Source: Sphingopyxis indica
Lineage (GTDB): Bacteria > Pseudomonadota > Alphaproteobacteria > Sphingomonadales > Sphingomonadaceae
Direction: 5' to 3'
DNA length: 64,000 nt
NCBI RefSeq assembly: GCF_900188185.1
Contig: NZ_FZPA01000007.1
Location: 142,936 to 206,935, forward strand
In this document: positions 25,259 through 34,602 of the stretch, one piece after another
How the letters are laid out: every line of letters starts with the position of its first letter
Position numbering within the stretch: position 1 is the first letter of the stretch
The notes under the pieces: model-generated
The model's input: only the letters and a program-made list of their open reading frames with translations
What the model was told of the DNA's origin: nothing
The model's database searches: none
Program-made: the position numbers and the translations under genes

Positions 25259-26233
25259 TTAGCGCACGGTTGGCGGCGGATTTGCCCGGGCGGCGGGCGA
25301 TTCGTGCGCGGCAAGGAAGGCGCGCTGGACCTCGGCGGTCGCTTTCGGGTCCTCGATCATCGGGACATGCGCGACATGGTCGAAGACATGCGCGCGGCTG
25401 TCCGCGATCCCCGCTTCGAGCACCGCGACGCAGCTGACATCGATCAGCCTGTCGTGGCGGCCCCAGACGATCAGCGTCGGCACGCGGACCTTTGCCAGTT
25501 CGTCGTTGAGCGGTTTCGCCTCCATCTCGTCGGCGATCACCCAGAAAATCCTGTCGAGCAGGTCGCGGTAGCGCAGCGCGTCGGCATAGACCGCGGGTTT
25601 GAGGCGCGCGGGCACGCGCATCGGCTTGTGCGCGACGAATTCGACGAGCCGGTCGGCATCCTCGATATTGGCGAGGACGAGCGGGTTGTAGTCGCGCGCC
25701 GCGGCGAGCCGCTGCAGTTCGCTTTCCTTCTCGCCCAGCACCCCGGCATTGTTGAGCAGGGTCAGCGTGGCGAGGCGATCGGGATGGTCGATCGCGAAGC
25801 GCAGCGCGATCCAGCCGCCCATGCTGTTGCCGCCGAGATGCGGCCGCTCGATCCCGAGCGCGTCGAGGAAGGCCTTGAGCCGCGCGGTCTGGCTGGCGAT
25901 GTCGAAGGGCAGGGCCGGGTCGCGATCATTCTCGCCGAACCCCGGCAGGTCGGGCGCGATCAGCCGATAGTCGCGCGTCATCCAGCGCGCATAAAAGCTC
26001 CAGTGATCCTTGTCGGCGCCGAAGCCGTGAACCATCACCAGCGCCGGTTTCGACGGGTCGCCGCCCTCCAGATAGGGCCAGACGCGCCCGTCGACGGCGA
26101 TGCTCTTGCGCACCAGCCGCCCGCGCCGCCGCACGAGCGAGCGCATCAGCGCGACGAGCCGGCCGGGGAAGAGGAAATAGAGCAGCGCGAGCGCGATCAA
26201 CGGCGCGAAGATAAGGATGAGGAGGTATTTCAT
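25259..26233 (-). CDS. Membrane-anchored alpha/beta hydrolase
   Basis: 324-aa alpha/beta-fold hydrolase with an N-terminal membrane segment (MKYLLILIFAPLIALALLYF). VMVHGFGADKDHW is the oxyanion-hole region, GGNSMGGWIAL holds the nucleophile Ser, VWGRHDRLIDVS the acid and HVPMIEDP the catalytic His. The acceptable substrates (esters, epoxides, C-C bonds) cannot be told apart here. The start at 26233 was chosen because the upstream extension lacks family character. A monoglyceride-lipase-like gene lies just upstream. Confidence 0.87.
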   Translation of the reverse strand: MKYLLILIFAPLIALALLYFLFPGRLVALMRSLVRRRGRLVRKSIAVDGRVWPYLEGGDPSKPALVMVHGFGADKDHWSFYARWMTRDYRLIAPDLPGFGENDRDPALPFDIASQTARLKAFLDALGIERPHLGGNSMGGWIALRFAIDHPDRLATLTLLNNAGVLGEKESELQRLAAARDYNPLVLANIEDADRLVEFVAHKPMRVPARLKPAVYADALRYRDLLDRIFWVIADEMEAKPLNDELAKVRVPTLIVWGRHDRLIDVSCVAVLEAGIADSRAHVFDHVAHVPMIEDPKATAEVQRAFLAAHESPAARANPPPTVR

Positions 26234-26262
26234 GGCGCACTCCTGAAGGGGAGGGGTTTGAT

Positions 26263-27117
26263 CTATCCTGCCACATGCGCGTCGAACCATGCGATCAGAT
26301 CGCCCAGCACCGCATCGCGTTCGGGCTCATTGTAGATTTCGTGGAACAGCCCCGGATAGATTTCGAGCCTTTTGTCGGTCGACGCGACATGGTCGAACAG
26401 GAAGCGCGATCCGGCGGGCGCGGTCAGCCGGTCCTCGCCGCCGTGCTGAATGAGGAGCGGCAGCGCGATCGCCCCGGCGCCCTCGCGCGCGCGGGCCATC
26501 GCGTCGAACATCTCGGCGGCGAGCCGCGCGCTCATCTTGCCGCGATGGACGAGGGGATCGGCGAGATAGGCGGCGACAACCGCGGGATCGCGGCTGACCC
26601 CGGCGGGATCGAGCTTCATCACCCCGGCGCGGGGAAAATAGCGCGACAGGAAGCGGCTGATCCGGATCATCGGCTTGGACGGCGGCTGGGGCGGCAGGAT
26701 CGCGGGGCCGGAGAGCGCGGCGGCAGCGAAGTCGCGCTGGCGCTCGATCAGCAGCAGCGCCGCGATCAGCCCGCCCATGCTGTGCCCCAGGAGCAGGCGC
26801 GGCTTGCCCGGCCAGGCGGTGCGGACGCGCTCGATCAGCCCCTTCATGCCGTCCAGATAAAAGGAAAAGGACGGGACATAGCCCATCGTCCCGCTCGACC
26901 TGCCGTGCCCCCAATGGTCGACGGCATAGACGGCATGGCCCGCTGCGGTCAGCCGCGCGGCGACATGAGCGTAGCGCCCGGCGTGTTCGGCATAGCCGTG
27001 CGCGAGCAGCACCACCGCTTTCGGGTCGCCCTGCGGCAGCCAGCGCGTAAGGTTGAGGTTCGACCCGTCGCCGCCCTTCCAGGGCGGCAGGACGATCGGT
27101 TCATTGTCCGCGCTCAC
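26263..27117 (-). CDS. Alpha/beta hydrolase, monoacylglycerol lipase-like
   Basis: 284-aa lysophospholipase/monoglyceride-lipase (Hydrolase_4) type. It has VLLAHGYAEHAGRYAHVAA and the very typical DHWGHGRSSGTMGYVPSF, then LLGHSMGGLIAALL with the nucleophile Ser, HGGEDRLTAP with the Asp, and GLFHEIYNEPERDAV with the His. Likely cleaves monoacylglycerols or lysophospholipids. It precedes the other hydrolase by 29 bp on the same strand. Confidence 0.88.
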   Translation of the reverse strand: MSADNEPIVLPPWKGGDGSNLNLTRWLPQGDPKAVVLLAHGYAEHAGRYAHVAARLTAAGHAVYAVDHWGHGRSSGTMGYVPSFSFYLDGMKGLIERVRTAWPGKPRLLLGHSMGGLIAALLLIERQRDFAAAALSGPAILPPQPPSKPMIRISRFLSRYFPRAGVMKLDPAGVSRDPAVVAAYLADPLVHRGKMSARLAAEMFDAMARAREGAGAIALPLLIQHGGEDRLTAPAGSRFLFDHVASTDKRLEIYPGLFHEIYNEPERDAVLGDLIAWFDAHVAG

Positions 27118-27186
27118 CCCATATCCTCCCGCCCGCGGCGCGATCGGCGCGCCCGGGCGAAAGGATGGCAGGGGCGACGGCGCGAA

Positions 27187-27810
27187 TCAAGGACGCGCGA
27201 GCGCCGCCGCCTCGCGCGCGAGCGCCTCGAACCGCGCGGTGTCGAGCGGACCCGACGGCACCACCCAGCTGCCGCCGACGCAGAGCACCGGATCGAGCGC
27301 GAGCCATTCGGGCGCGGTCGCGGCGCTGATCCCGCCGGTGGGGCAGAAGGTGACGCCGCCGAAGGGCCCCGCGAGCGCCTTGAGCGCGGGGATGCCGCCG
27401 CTCGTCGCCGCAGGGAAGAATTTGAAGCTGCCGAGCCCGAGGTCGAGCCCGGCCATGATGTTCGCGGCGTTGGCGACGCCGGGCAGGAAGGGAATGCCCG
27501 CCGCGACCGCCGCTTCGCCGAGGCTGTCGGTGAGGCCGGGCGAGACGATGAATTCGGCGCCGGCGTCGAGCGCGTCATCGAGCATCTTCGCGTTGAGCAC
27601 GGTGCCCGCGCCGACGACCGCGCCCGCGACCGATTTCATCGCCTTGATCGCATCGAGCGCGGCGGGGGTGCGCAGCGTGACTTCGAGCACCGGAAGCCCG
27701 CCCGCGACGAGCGCCTCGGCCATCGGCACCGCGTCTTCGGCCCGGTCGATCACGATCACCGGGATCACCGGCGCAAGCGCCATGATCTGTTCGATAGCGC
27801 TGTCGGACAT
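27187..27810 (-). CDS. eda: KDPG/KHG aldolase
   Basis: Splits 2-keto-3-deoxy-6-phosphogluconate to pyruvate and glyceraldehyde-3-phosphate, the last Entner-Doudoroff step. The 207-aa protein has PVIPVIVIDRAEDAVPMAEAL, LEVTLRTPAALDAI (catalytic Glu), VGAGTVLN, and the Schiff-base lysine in FKFFPAATSGG. I use the ATG at 27810; a TTG two codons upstream is an alternative. It is the last gene of zwf-glk-edd-eda. Confidence 0.95.
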   Translation of the reverse strand: MSDSAIEQIMALAPVIPVIVIDRAEDAVPMAEALVAGGLPVLEVTLRTPAALDAIKAMKSVAGAVVGAGTVLNAKMLDDALDAGAEFIVSPGLTDSLGEAAVAAGIPFLPGVANAANIMAGLDLGLGSFKFFPAATSGGIPALKALAGPFGGVTFCPTGGISAATAPEWLALDPVLCVGGSWVVPSGPLDTARFEALAREAAALARP

Positions 27811-27849
27811 TTTCAAACTCCATTTTTCGATTCGCCGCGGGGGCGACGG

Positions 27850-29691
27850 TCAGAGAATCGTCTCCATCGCCGCGAGCATCGCCGAGCCGCCCTTTTCGGC
27901 TTCGTCGGCGTGGTGGCGGAACAGCGCGAACAGTTCGCGGCCGACGCCGAGCGCGGGCGGCGGCGGCGCGGCGGGCGCGCGCGCGGCCCATTCGCCCTCG
28001 TCGACCAGCGCGACGACCTCGCCGCGGCGCGCGCAGACGCGCACCATGTCGCCGTCGCGCAAGTAAGCGAGCGGGCCGCCGACCCCGTCGATGCCGGGCA
28101 GCGCCTCGGGCGACAAATGGATCACCGCGGGCACCTTGCCGCTCGCACCCGACATGCGCCCGTCGGTGAGCAAGGCGACGCGGTAGCCCTTGTCCTGCAG
28201 CACGCCGAGCGACGGGGTCAGCTTGTGCAGCTCGGGCATGCCGTTCGCGCGCGGCCCCTGGAAACGGACGACGACGACGCAGTCGCGATCGAGCTGGCCC
28301 GCCTTGAACGCCGCGATCACCTGATTCTGGTCGTCGAATATGCGTGCGGGCGCCTCGACCGTCCAGCGATCCTCTTCGACCGCGCTCGTCTTGATGATCG
28401 CGCGGCCGAGATTGCCCGACAGGAGCCGCATCCCGCCATCGGGCGAGAAGGGGGCCGCGACCGGGCGCAGCATCGCATCGTCACGCGTCTCGGCGGGCGG
28501 CGATTCCCAGTGGAGCTCGTCGTCGACGAGCAGCGGCTCGCCGCTATAGTCGGCCATGTCGCCGCCGACGGTCAGCAGGTCGCCGTGGATCAGCCCGGCG
28601 TCGAGCAGTTCGCGCACGACGAAGCCGATCCCGCCCGCGGCGTGGAAATGATTCACGTCGCCGGCGCCGTTCGGATAGACGCGCGCGAGCAGCGGCACCG
28701 CGCGGCTCAATTCGTCGAAATCCTGCCAGTCGATGACGATCCCCGCCGCGCGCGCGATCGCGGGCAGATGGATCGCGTGATTGGTCGAGCCGCCGGTCGC
28801 GAGCAGGCCGACTGCGGCGTTGACGATCGCCTTTTCGTCGACGCAGCGGCCGAGCGGGCGATAATCGTCGCCGTCCCAGCCGATCTGCGTCAGCCGGTGC
28901 GTCGCGGCGCGGGTCAGCGCCTGGCGCAGCTTGGTGCCCGGATTGACGAAGGCGGCGCCGGGGATGTGCAGCCCCATCAGCTCCATCATCATCTGGTTCG
29001 AATTGGCGGTGCCGTAAAAGGTGCAGGTGCCCGCGCCATGATAGGCCCTGGATTCGGCTTCGAGCAGGTCGTCGCGCGTCGCCTTGCCCTCGGCATAGAG
29101 CTGGCGCACGCGCTGCTTTTCCTTGTTCGCGAGCCCCGAGGGCATCGGCCCCGCGGGGACCAGGATCGTCGGCAGATGGCCGAAGCGCAGCGCGCCGATC
29201 AGCAGTCCGGGGACGATCTTGTCGCAGATGCCGAGGAGCAGCGCGCCCTCGAACATCGCGTGGCTGAGCGCGATCGCGGTGCCCTGCGCGATAGTGTCAC
29301 GGCTGAACAGTGACAGGTCCATCCCCGCCTGTCCCTGCGTCACCCCGTCGCACATCGCGGGAACGCCGCCCGCGACCTGCGCGGTCGCGCCGGCCTCGCG
29401 CGCGAAAATCTTGATCTGCTCGGGGTAGCGGCCATAGGGCTGATGCGCCGACAGCATGTCGTTATAGGCGGTGACGATGCCGATGTTCATCTCCGTCCCG
29501 CTGCGGATCGCCGGCTTGTCCTCGCCCGACGCGGCGAAGCCGTGCGCGAGATTGCCGCACGACAGCATCCCGCGGTTGGTCCCCGCGGCGCGCTGGCCGT
29601 CGATCAGCTCGAGATAGGCGGCGCGGCGCTTGCGGCTGCGCTCGATGATGCGGTCGGTGACGCGCGCGATGGCGGGGTGGAGGGTGGTCAT
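27850..29691 (-). CDS. edd: 6-phosphogluconate dehydratase
   Basis: Iron-sulfur dehydratase that makes KDPG from 6-phosphogluconate. The 613-aa protein is full length for the IlvD/Edd family. [20 protein letters not shown] and [20 protein letters not shown] (cluster Cys), [20 protein letters not shown] and [16 protein letters not shown] are visible. It follows glk by 12 bp and precedes eda by 39 bp. Confidence 0.96.
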   Translation of the reverse strand: MTTLHPAIARVTDRIIERSRKRRAAYLELIDGQRAAGTNRGMLSCGNLAHGFAASGEDKPAIRSGTEMNIGIVTAYNDMLSAHQPYGRYPEQIKIFAREAGATAQVAGGVPAMCDGVTQGQAGMDLSLFSRDTIAQGTAIALSHAMFEGALLLGICDKIVPGLLIGALRFGHLPTILVPAGPMPSGLANKEKQRVRQLYAEGKATRDDLLEAESRAYHGAGTCTFYGTANSNQMMMELMGLHIPGAAFVNPGTKLRQALTRAATHRLTQIGWDGDDYRPLGRCVDEKAIVNAAVGLLATGGSTNHAIHLPAIARAAGIVIDWQDFDELSRAVPLLARVYPNGAGDVNHFHAAGGIGFVVRELLDAGLIHGDLLTVGGDMADYSGEPLLVDDELHWESPPAETRDDAMLRPVAAPFSPDGGMRLLSGNLGRAIIKTSAVEEDRWTVEAPARIFDDQNQVIAAFKAGQLDRDCVVVVRFQGPRANGMPELHKLTPSLGVLQDKGYRVALLTDGRMSGASGKVPAVIHLSPEALPGIDGVGGPLAYLRDGDMVRVCARRGEVVALVDEGEWAARAPAAPPPPALGVGRELFALFRHHADEAEKGGSAMLAAMETIL

Positions 29692-29703
29692 GGGGGATTT
29701 CCG

Positions 29704-30624
29704 TCAATGCGAGGTCGCGAGCATGTGCGCGACCCCGTTCAGATTATGATCGCTCGCAGGGGCGAGCCAGCGTGGCGCGGCGCGGACATTCGCGCGGAAA
29801 TGTCCCTTGTCGGCGAACCGCTCGTTGAAGGCGGCGGCGGCCGCTGCGTCGGTGAGGAAGCCGCAGCGCTCGCCGTCGAGAAACACCCCGCCCCACGCGG
29901 TATAGGCGAGCACCAGATCGCCCGCGAAGGCGCCGAGCACGGCGGCGCGCAGCAGGTCGCGTTCGGCGGGAGCGACGGGGCGCGACAATCTGTTCCACAC
30001 CGGATCGTCGCGATCGAGCGTCAGCACCCGTTCATAGGTGACGCGCGGATTGAGGCGCGCAAGCTGGCCGCACAGGTCGCGTTCGAGGTCGGTTTCGGGC
30101 GCGAAGCCGATGTGGCCGCATTCGGTTTCGGTGACGAAGGCCGCGCCGCTTTCGGGGACGTGAATCACCGCGCCGCCGAGCCCGGTCGCATAGTTGAGCA
30201 CGACGGTCTTGCCGGGCGCGGCAAAGTCGGGCTGGCGCTCGCCGCCGACGATGCGCACCGGCGTCCGCAGCGCGACATTGGCCCACGCCTTTGCAACGCT
30301 GTCGTTCAGAAAGACCGGGCGCGCGCCGAACAGCAGCTCAAGCCCGGACTTGGACACGATCCAGCGCGAGCGCGCAACGCGAATGCTGTCGGTGCCCACC
30401 GCGCCCGACACGACGACCGCGGTGCGCCGTCCCTGCAGCGGCAGCGACACCTCGCGCGCATAGTGCATGATGCAATCGGTCGCCGTCATATGGTCGCCCG
30501 AGCGATAGGCGCGATAACGGTCGATGCCCGACCCGCCGCCGCGCGCGAAAGTGCCGAAATGGACGTCCTCGCCGTCGATGTCGATCAGCAGCCAGTCGTC
30601 GGCCGGGCGCGCTGGATCAATCAT
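29704..30624 (-). CDS. glk: Glucokinase (divergent N-terminal phosphate loop)
   Basis: Phosphorylates glucose for the Entner-Doudoroff route. The 306-aa protein follows the Glk/hexokinase-type pattern: PVFLNDSVAKAWANVAL with the catalytic Asp, LNYATGLGGAVIHVP, TETECGHIGFAP and a C-terminal TAWGGVFLDGERCGFL. The N-terminal ATP loop reads LIDIDGEDVHFGTF instead of the usual DIGGTNxRxA, an odd change. It overlaps zwf by 8 bp. The enzyme call rests on the operon as well as the sequence. Confidence 0.84.
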   Translation of the reverse strand: MIDPARPADDWLLIDIDGEDVHFGTFARGGGSGIDRYRAYRSGDHMTATDCIMHYAREVSLPLQGRRTAVVVSGAVGTDSIRVARSRWIVSKSGLELLFGARPVFLNDSVAKAWANVALRTPVRIVGGERQPDFAAPGKTVVLNYATGLGGAVIHVPESGAAFVTETECGHIGFAPETDLERDLCGQLARLNPRVTYERVLTLDRDDPVWNRLSRPVAPAERDLLRAAVLGAFAGDLVLAYTAWGGVFLDGERCGFLTDAAAAAAFNERFADKGHFRANVRAAPRWLAPASDHNLNGVAHMLATSH

Positions 30625-32080
30625 GCCAGCTCGCTCCGTCGCGTTCGATCAGCGCGATGGCGCTCGACGGGCCCCAACTGCCGGCGGTGTAGCTCTGCGG
30701 CACCATGTCGACCGTGGCCCAGGCGTCGCGGATCGAATCGATCCACTGCCACTGCGCCTCGACCTCGTCGCGGCGCACGAACAAGGTCTGCTCGCCCTCG
30801 ATGAAGTCGAGCAGCAGGCGTTCGTAGGCGATCCGCCGCCGCTCGCCCGCGAAGCTGTGCGACAGCGACACGTCGAGATTGACCTCGCGCAGCTTGACGC
30901 CCTCGCGGTCGAGCCCGGGCTGCTTTGCCATCACCTTGACGCGGATATTCTCTTCGGGCTGCAGATTGATGATCATGACATTGGCATCGAGCTTCGGAGC
31001 GCCGACGCGCGCGAAGATATTGTGCGGCACCGGCTTGAACTGGATCAGCACTTCGGACTGGCGGCGCGGCATACGCTTGCCGGTGCGCAGGTAAAAGGGC
31101 ACGCCCTTCCACCGCCAATTGTCGATGAACGCTTTCAGCGCGACGAAGGTTTCGGTGTTCGAGGGTCTGCCAAGCTCGTCGGCATAGCCCGCGACCGCCT
31201 CGCCGTTCACCGCGCCTGCGGTATATTGGCCCTTGACGCTGTGCGCCTTGACATCCTCGGCGGTCATCTTGCGCAAGCTGCGGAGCAGCTTCACCTTTTC
31301 GTCGCGCACCGCGGTCGAGCCGACATTCGCCGGCGGCTCCATCGCGATGATCGCGAGCAGCTGGAGCATATGGTTCTGCACCATATCCTTGAGCGCGCCG
31401 ACGCCGTCATAATAGGAGACGCGGCCTTCGAGCCCGACGGTCTCGGCGACGGTGATCTGGACATGGTCGATCGCGCGCGCGTTCCACAGCGGCTCGAAGA
31501 GCATGTTGGCAAAGCGCAGCGCGAGCAGATTCTGCACCGTTTCCTTGCCCAGATAATGGTCGATGCGGAAAATATGGTCCTCGGCAAAGGCGCTGCCGAC
31601 CTGTTCGTTGACCTCGCGCGACGAGGCGAGGTCGTGGCCGATCGGCTTTTCCATCGCGATCCGGCATTCGGCGCAGGCGATCCCCGCGGCGGCGAGCCCC
31701 TGCGCGATCGGACCGAACATCGACGGCGGGGTCGAGAGGTAGACGCCGACCGGCTGGTCCATGCGCGGCCCGAGCAGCGCGGCGAGATCGTCGTAGCCGG
31801 TGCCCTTGCCGGCATCGACCGCGCAATAGTCGATCCGCTGAAGGAAGGTCTCGACGACGGGGGCTTCGACCCGGTCCCCGGGCAGATGTTCGGTGAGCGC
31901 CGCGCGCACCTGCGCCTGAAACGCCGCGCAGTCCATCTGCGAACGTCCCGAGCCGACGATCGTCAGCGTATCGGCGAGCAGCCCGTCCATGTGAAGATTG
32001 TAGAGCGAGGGAAAGAGCATCCGGTGCGCCAGATCGCCCGTGGCCCCGAACAGCACCAATGTTCCGACTTTGACGCTCAC
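30617..32080 (-). CDS. zwf: Glucose-6-phosphate 1-dehydrogenase
   Basis: Oxidises glucose-6-phosphate to 6-phosphogluconolactone, with NADP+ (or NAD+). The 487-aa protein starts with GTG at 32080 (V-S-V-K-V-G-T-L-V-L-F-G-A-T-G-D), preceded by AAGGGGAA. Signature motifs are LFGATGDLAHR, the substrate-binding RIDHYLGKETVQNLLALRF and the MEKPIGHDL segment. Longer starts up to 32197 are not supported by conservation. First gene of zwf-glk-edd-eda; 6-phosphogluconolactonase (pgl) is not in the operon. Confidence 0.96.
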   Translation of the reverse strand: MSVKVGTLVLFGATGDLAHRMLFPSLYNLHMDGLLADTLTIVGSGRSQMDCAAFQAQVRAALTEHLPGDRVEAPVVETFLQRIDYCAVDAGKGTGYDDLAALLGPRMDQPVGVYLSTPPSMFGPIAQGLAAAGIACAECRIAMEKPIGHDLASSREVNEQVGSAFAEDHIFRIDHYLGKETVQNLLALRFANMLFEPLWNARAIDHVQITVAETVGLEGRVSYYDGVGALKDMVQNHMLQLLAIIAMEPPANVGSTAVRDEKVKLLRSLRKMTAEDVKAHSVKGQYTAGAVNGEAVAGYADELGRPSNTETFVALKAFIDNWRWKGVPFYLRTGKRMPRRQSEVLIQFKPVPHNIFARVGAPKLDANVMIINLQPEENIRVKVMAKQPGLDREGVKLREVNLDVSLSHSFAGERRRIAYERLLLDFIEGEQTLFVRRDEVEAQWQWIDSIRDAWATVDMVPQSYTAGSWGPSSAIALIERDGASWHD

Positions 32081-32223
32081 GCTATTCCCCTTGGATATCG
32101 ACGATGAAAGTGACCGCTGCCCGGTGCGATTGCAACGCGCATACGTAGGCCGCATAGCTTTGCGGTCCGGCTTATACAGGGGGGGCGTCCTGTCCATAAG
32201 CCCCGATCGGTTGCGGGGGCGGG

Positions 32224-33354
32224 CTATCCGCCGCGCGCCTTGCCCAGCGGCGGGGCGCCGGCGCGCGCGACCATGCGCTCGCCGTCGATGACGATCGGGC
32301 TTGCGATCCCGTCGATCGACGCGCCGTCGGGGCGGAAGCGCAGGCCGCGCGCGATCACCTGCGGGTCGGCGAACACCGCGGCCATGTCGTTGATCGGTCC
32401 CGCGGGCACCCCCTCGGCCTCGAGCGCGCGCGACAGCGGCTGCGCGTCCCAGCCCGCGATCTTTGCCGCGAGCAGCGGGATCAGCGCCTTGCGGTTCGCG
32501 AGCCGCGCGGCGTTGGTCGCGAAGCGCGCGTCGTCGGCCCAGCCGGGCTCGCCGAGGATATGGCAGAGTTTCCGGAACTGGCCGTCGTTGCCGACCGCGA
32601 CCACCAGCTCGCCGTCGGCGGTCGCAAAGGCCTGATAGGGAACGACATTGGCGTGGCCGTTGCCCATCCGTTTCGGCACCCCGCCGCCGGCGAGATAGTT
32701 CGCCGCCTGGTTCGCGAGCACCGCGACCTGGCTGTCGAGCAGCGCCATGTCGATATGCGCGCCCGCGCCGGTGACGTCACGACGCCTTGACGCCGCGAGG
32801 ATCGCGACGGTCGCATACAGGCCGGTGAAGATGTCGGCATAAGCGATTCCCGCCTTTTGCGGGGGCCCGTCGGGTTCGCCGGTCAGCGACATGAAGCCGC
32901 TCATCGCCTGGATGATGAAATCATAGCCGGCGCGGTGCGCATAGGGACCGGTCTGTCCGAAGCCGGTGACCGAGCAGATGATCAGCCGCGGGAAATCCTC
33001 GCGCAGCCGCTCGGGCGACAGGCCATATTTGGCGAGCCCGCCGACCTTGTAATTTTCGATCACCACATCGGCACCGGCGAGCAGGCCGCGCAATTCGGCC
33101 TGTCCGTCGGGGCTCGATATGTCGATCGCGACGCTGCGCTTGCCGCGGTTGCAGCTGTGATAATAGGCCGCGCCCAGATCTTCGCCGGCGGGTCCGGTGA
33201 CGAAGGGCGGTCCCCATTGCCGCGTGTCGTCGCCGACCCCCGGGCGCTCGACCTTGACCACCTCGGCGCCGAGGTCGGCGAGCAATTGCCCGCACCACGG
33301 CCCCGCGAGCACGCGCGCCAGTTCGACGACGCGCAGGCCTGCGAGCGGCTTCAT
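32224..33354 (-). CDS. Class III CoA-transferase (CaiB/BaiF), probable glutarate CoA-transferase
   Basis: 376-aa family III CoA-transferase: LAGLRVVELARVLAGPWCGQ, then KRSVAIDISSPDGQ, the catalytic aspartate region (GAHIDMALLDSQVAVLANQA), and VPAGPINDMAAVFADPQV. It begins 1 bp after the glutaryl-CoA dehydrogenase stop, which suggests it supplies glutaryl-CoA from glutarate (using succinyl-CoA) as human SUGCT does. The specificity is inferred from the neighbour. Confidence 0.85.
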   Translation of the reverse strand: MKPLAGLRVVELARVLAGPWCGQLLADLGAEVVKVERPGVGDDTRQWGPPFVTGPAGEDLGAAYYHSCNRGKRSVAIDISSPDGQAELRGLLAGADVVIENYKVGGLAKYGLSPERLREDFPRLIICSVTGFGQTGPYAHRAGYDFIIQAMSGFMSLTGEPDGPPQKAGIAYADIFTGLYATVAILAASRRRDVTGAGAHIDMALLDSQVAVLANQAANYLAGGGVPKRMGNGHANVVPYQAFATADGELVVAVGNDGQFRKLCHILGEPGWADDARFATNAARLANRKALIPLLAAKIAGWDAQPLSRALEAEGVPAGPINDMAAVFADPQVIARGLRFRPDGASIDGIASPIVIDGERMVARAGAPPLGKARGG

Positions 33355-33355
33355 C

Positions 33356-34558
33356 TCAGGAAAAGGCGCTGATGCCGGTGATCGCGCGGCCGAGGATCAG
33401 CGCATGGACGTCGTGCGTGCCTTCATAGGTGTTCACCGTCTCGAGGTTCACCGCGTGGCGGATCACATGATATTCGGCCGAAATGCCGTTGCCGCCGTGC
33501 ATGTCGCGCGCGACCCGAGCGATGTCGAGCGCCTTGCCGCAATTGTTGCGCTTCAAGAGGCTGATGCGGTCGGGCGCGAGGCGGCCCTCGTCGATCAGCC
33601 GCCCGGTGCGCAGCGCGGCTTCGGTGCCGAGCGCGATTTCGGTGAGCATGTTCGCGAGCTTCAATTGCACGATCTGGTTCGCGGCGAGCGGCCGCCCGAA
33701 CTGCTTCCTTTCGAGCGTGTAATTGCGTGCCGCCTCATAGCAGAATTCGGCGGCGCCCATCGCGCCCCAGCCGATGCCGTAGCGCGCGCGGTTGAGGCAG
33801 CCGAAGGGGCCTTTGAGGCCCGACACGTTCGGCAGCAGCGCATCCTCGCCGACCTCGACCCCGTCCATCACGATTTCGCCGGTCACCGAGGCGCGCAACG
33901 AGACCTTGCCCTCGATCTTCGGCGCCGACAGGCCCTTCATGCCCTTTTCGAGGATGAAGCCGCGGATCGCGCCGTCGTGCGCCTCCGACTTCGCCCAGAC
34001 GACGAAGACGTCGGCGATCGGCGAGTTGGTGATCCACATCTTGGCGCCCTTGAGGCGATAGCCGCCCGCGATCTTTTCGGCGCGCGTCCGCATTCCGGCG
34101 GGGTCGCTGCCCGCGTCGGGTTCGGTGAGGCCGAAGCAGCCGACGAGCTCGCCCGACGCGAGGCCGGGAAGGAAGCGCTTCTTCTGCTCGTCGCTGCCAT
34201 AGGCGCCTATCGGGTGCATCACGAGGCTCGACTGCACCGAACAGGCCGAGCGATAGCCCGAATCGACACGCTCGACCTCGCGCGCGATCAGCCCGTAGCT
34301 GACGTAATTGAGCCCTGCGCCGCCATATTCGGGGTCGATCGTCGCGCCGAGCAGCCCGAGCGCGCCCATTTCGGACATGATCTCGCGGTCGAAGCGCTCG
34401 TCCAGGAACGCCGAGGTAACGCGCGGCAGCAGTTCGGCCTGCGCATAGGCGTGCGCGGTGTCGCGCACCATCCGCTCCTCTTCGGAGAGCTGGGCGTCGA
34501 GCGCGAGCGGGTCGAAGGGGTCGAGCGCCTCGATGCGCTGCGGATCGGCGAGGGCCAT
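33356..34558 (-). CDS. gcdH: Glutaryl-CoA dehydrogenase
   Basis: Flavoprotein that oxidises and decarboxylates glutaryl-CoA to crotonyl-CoA in lysine/tryptophan breakdown. The 400-aa protein shows the acyl-CoA dehydrogenase signatures [19 protein letters not shown] and [20 protein letters not shown]. The catalytic Glu lies in [20 protein letters not shown], the pattern of glutaryl-CoA dehydrogenases. [13 protein letters not shown] [18 protein letters not shown] also fits. It forms a pair with the CoA-transferase. Confidence 0.93.
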   Translation of the reverse strand: MALADPQRIEALDPFDPLALDAQLSEEERMVRDTAHAYAQAELLPRVTSAFLDERFDREIMSEMGALGLLGATIDPEYGGAGLNYVSYGLIAREVERVDSGYRSACSVQSSLVMHPIGAYGSDEQKKRFLPGLASGELVGCFGLTEPDAGSDPAGMRTRAEKIAGGYRLKGAKMWITNSPIADVFVVWAKSEAHDGAIRGFILEKGMKGLSAPKIEGKVSLRASVTGEIVMDGVEVGEDALLPNVSGLKGPFGCLNRARYGIGWGAMGAAEFCYEAARNYTLERKQFGRPLAANQIVQLKLANMLTEIALGTEAALRTGRLIDEGRLAPDRISLLKRNNCGKALDIARVARDMHGGNGISAEYHVIRHAVNLETVNTYEGTHDVHALILGRAITGISAFS

Positions 34559-34602
34559 GGGATCGGCTTTCCTAAAAGGCCGTCCCCGATCGGACGGGGC
34601 GG

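Noticed and set aside
26275..29313. A 1012-codon plus-strand frame across the lipase, eda and edd genes
   Set aside because: Lies antisense to recognisable enzymes; its sequence is low-complexity and has no motifs.
32081..32223. Promoter of zwf from TATAAG on the minus strand
   Set aside because: A -10-like TATAAG exists, but the nearest -35-like hexamer is only 14 bp away; too weak to report as a feature.
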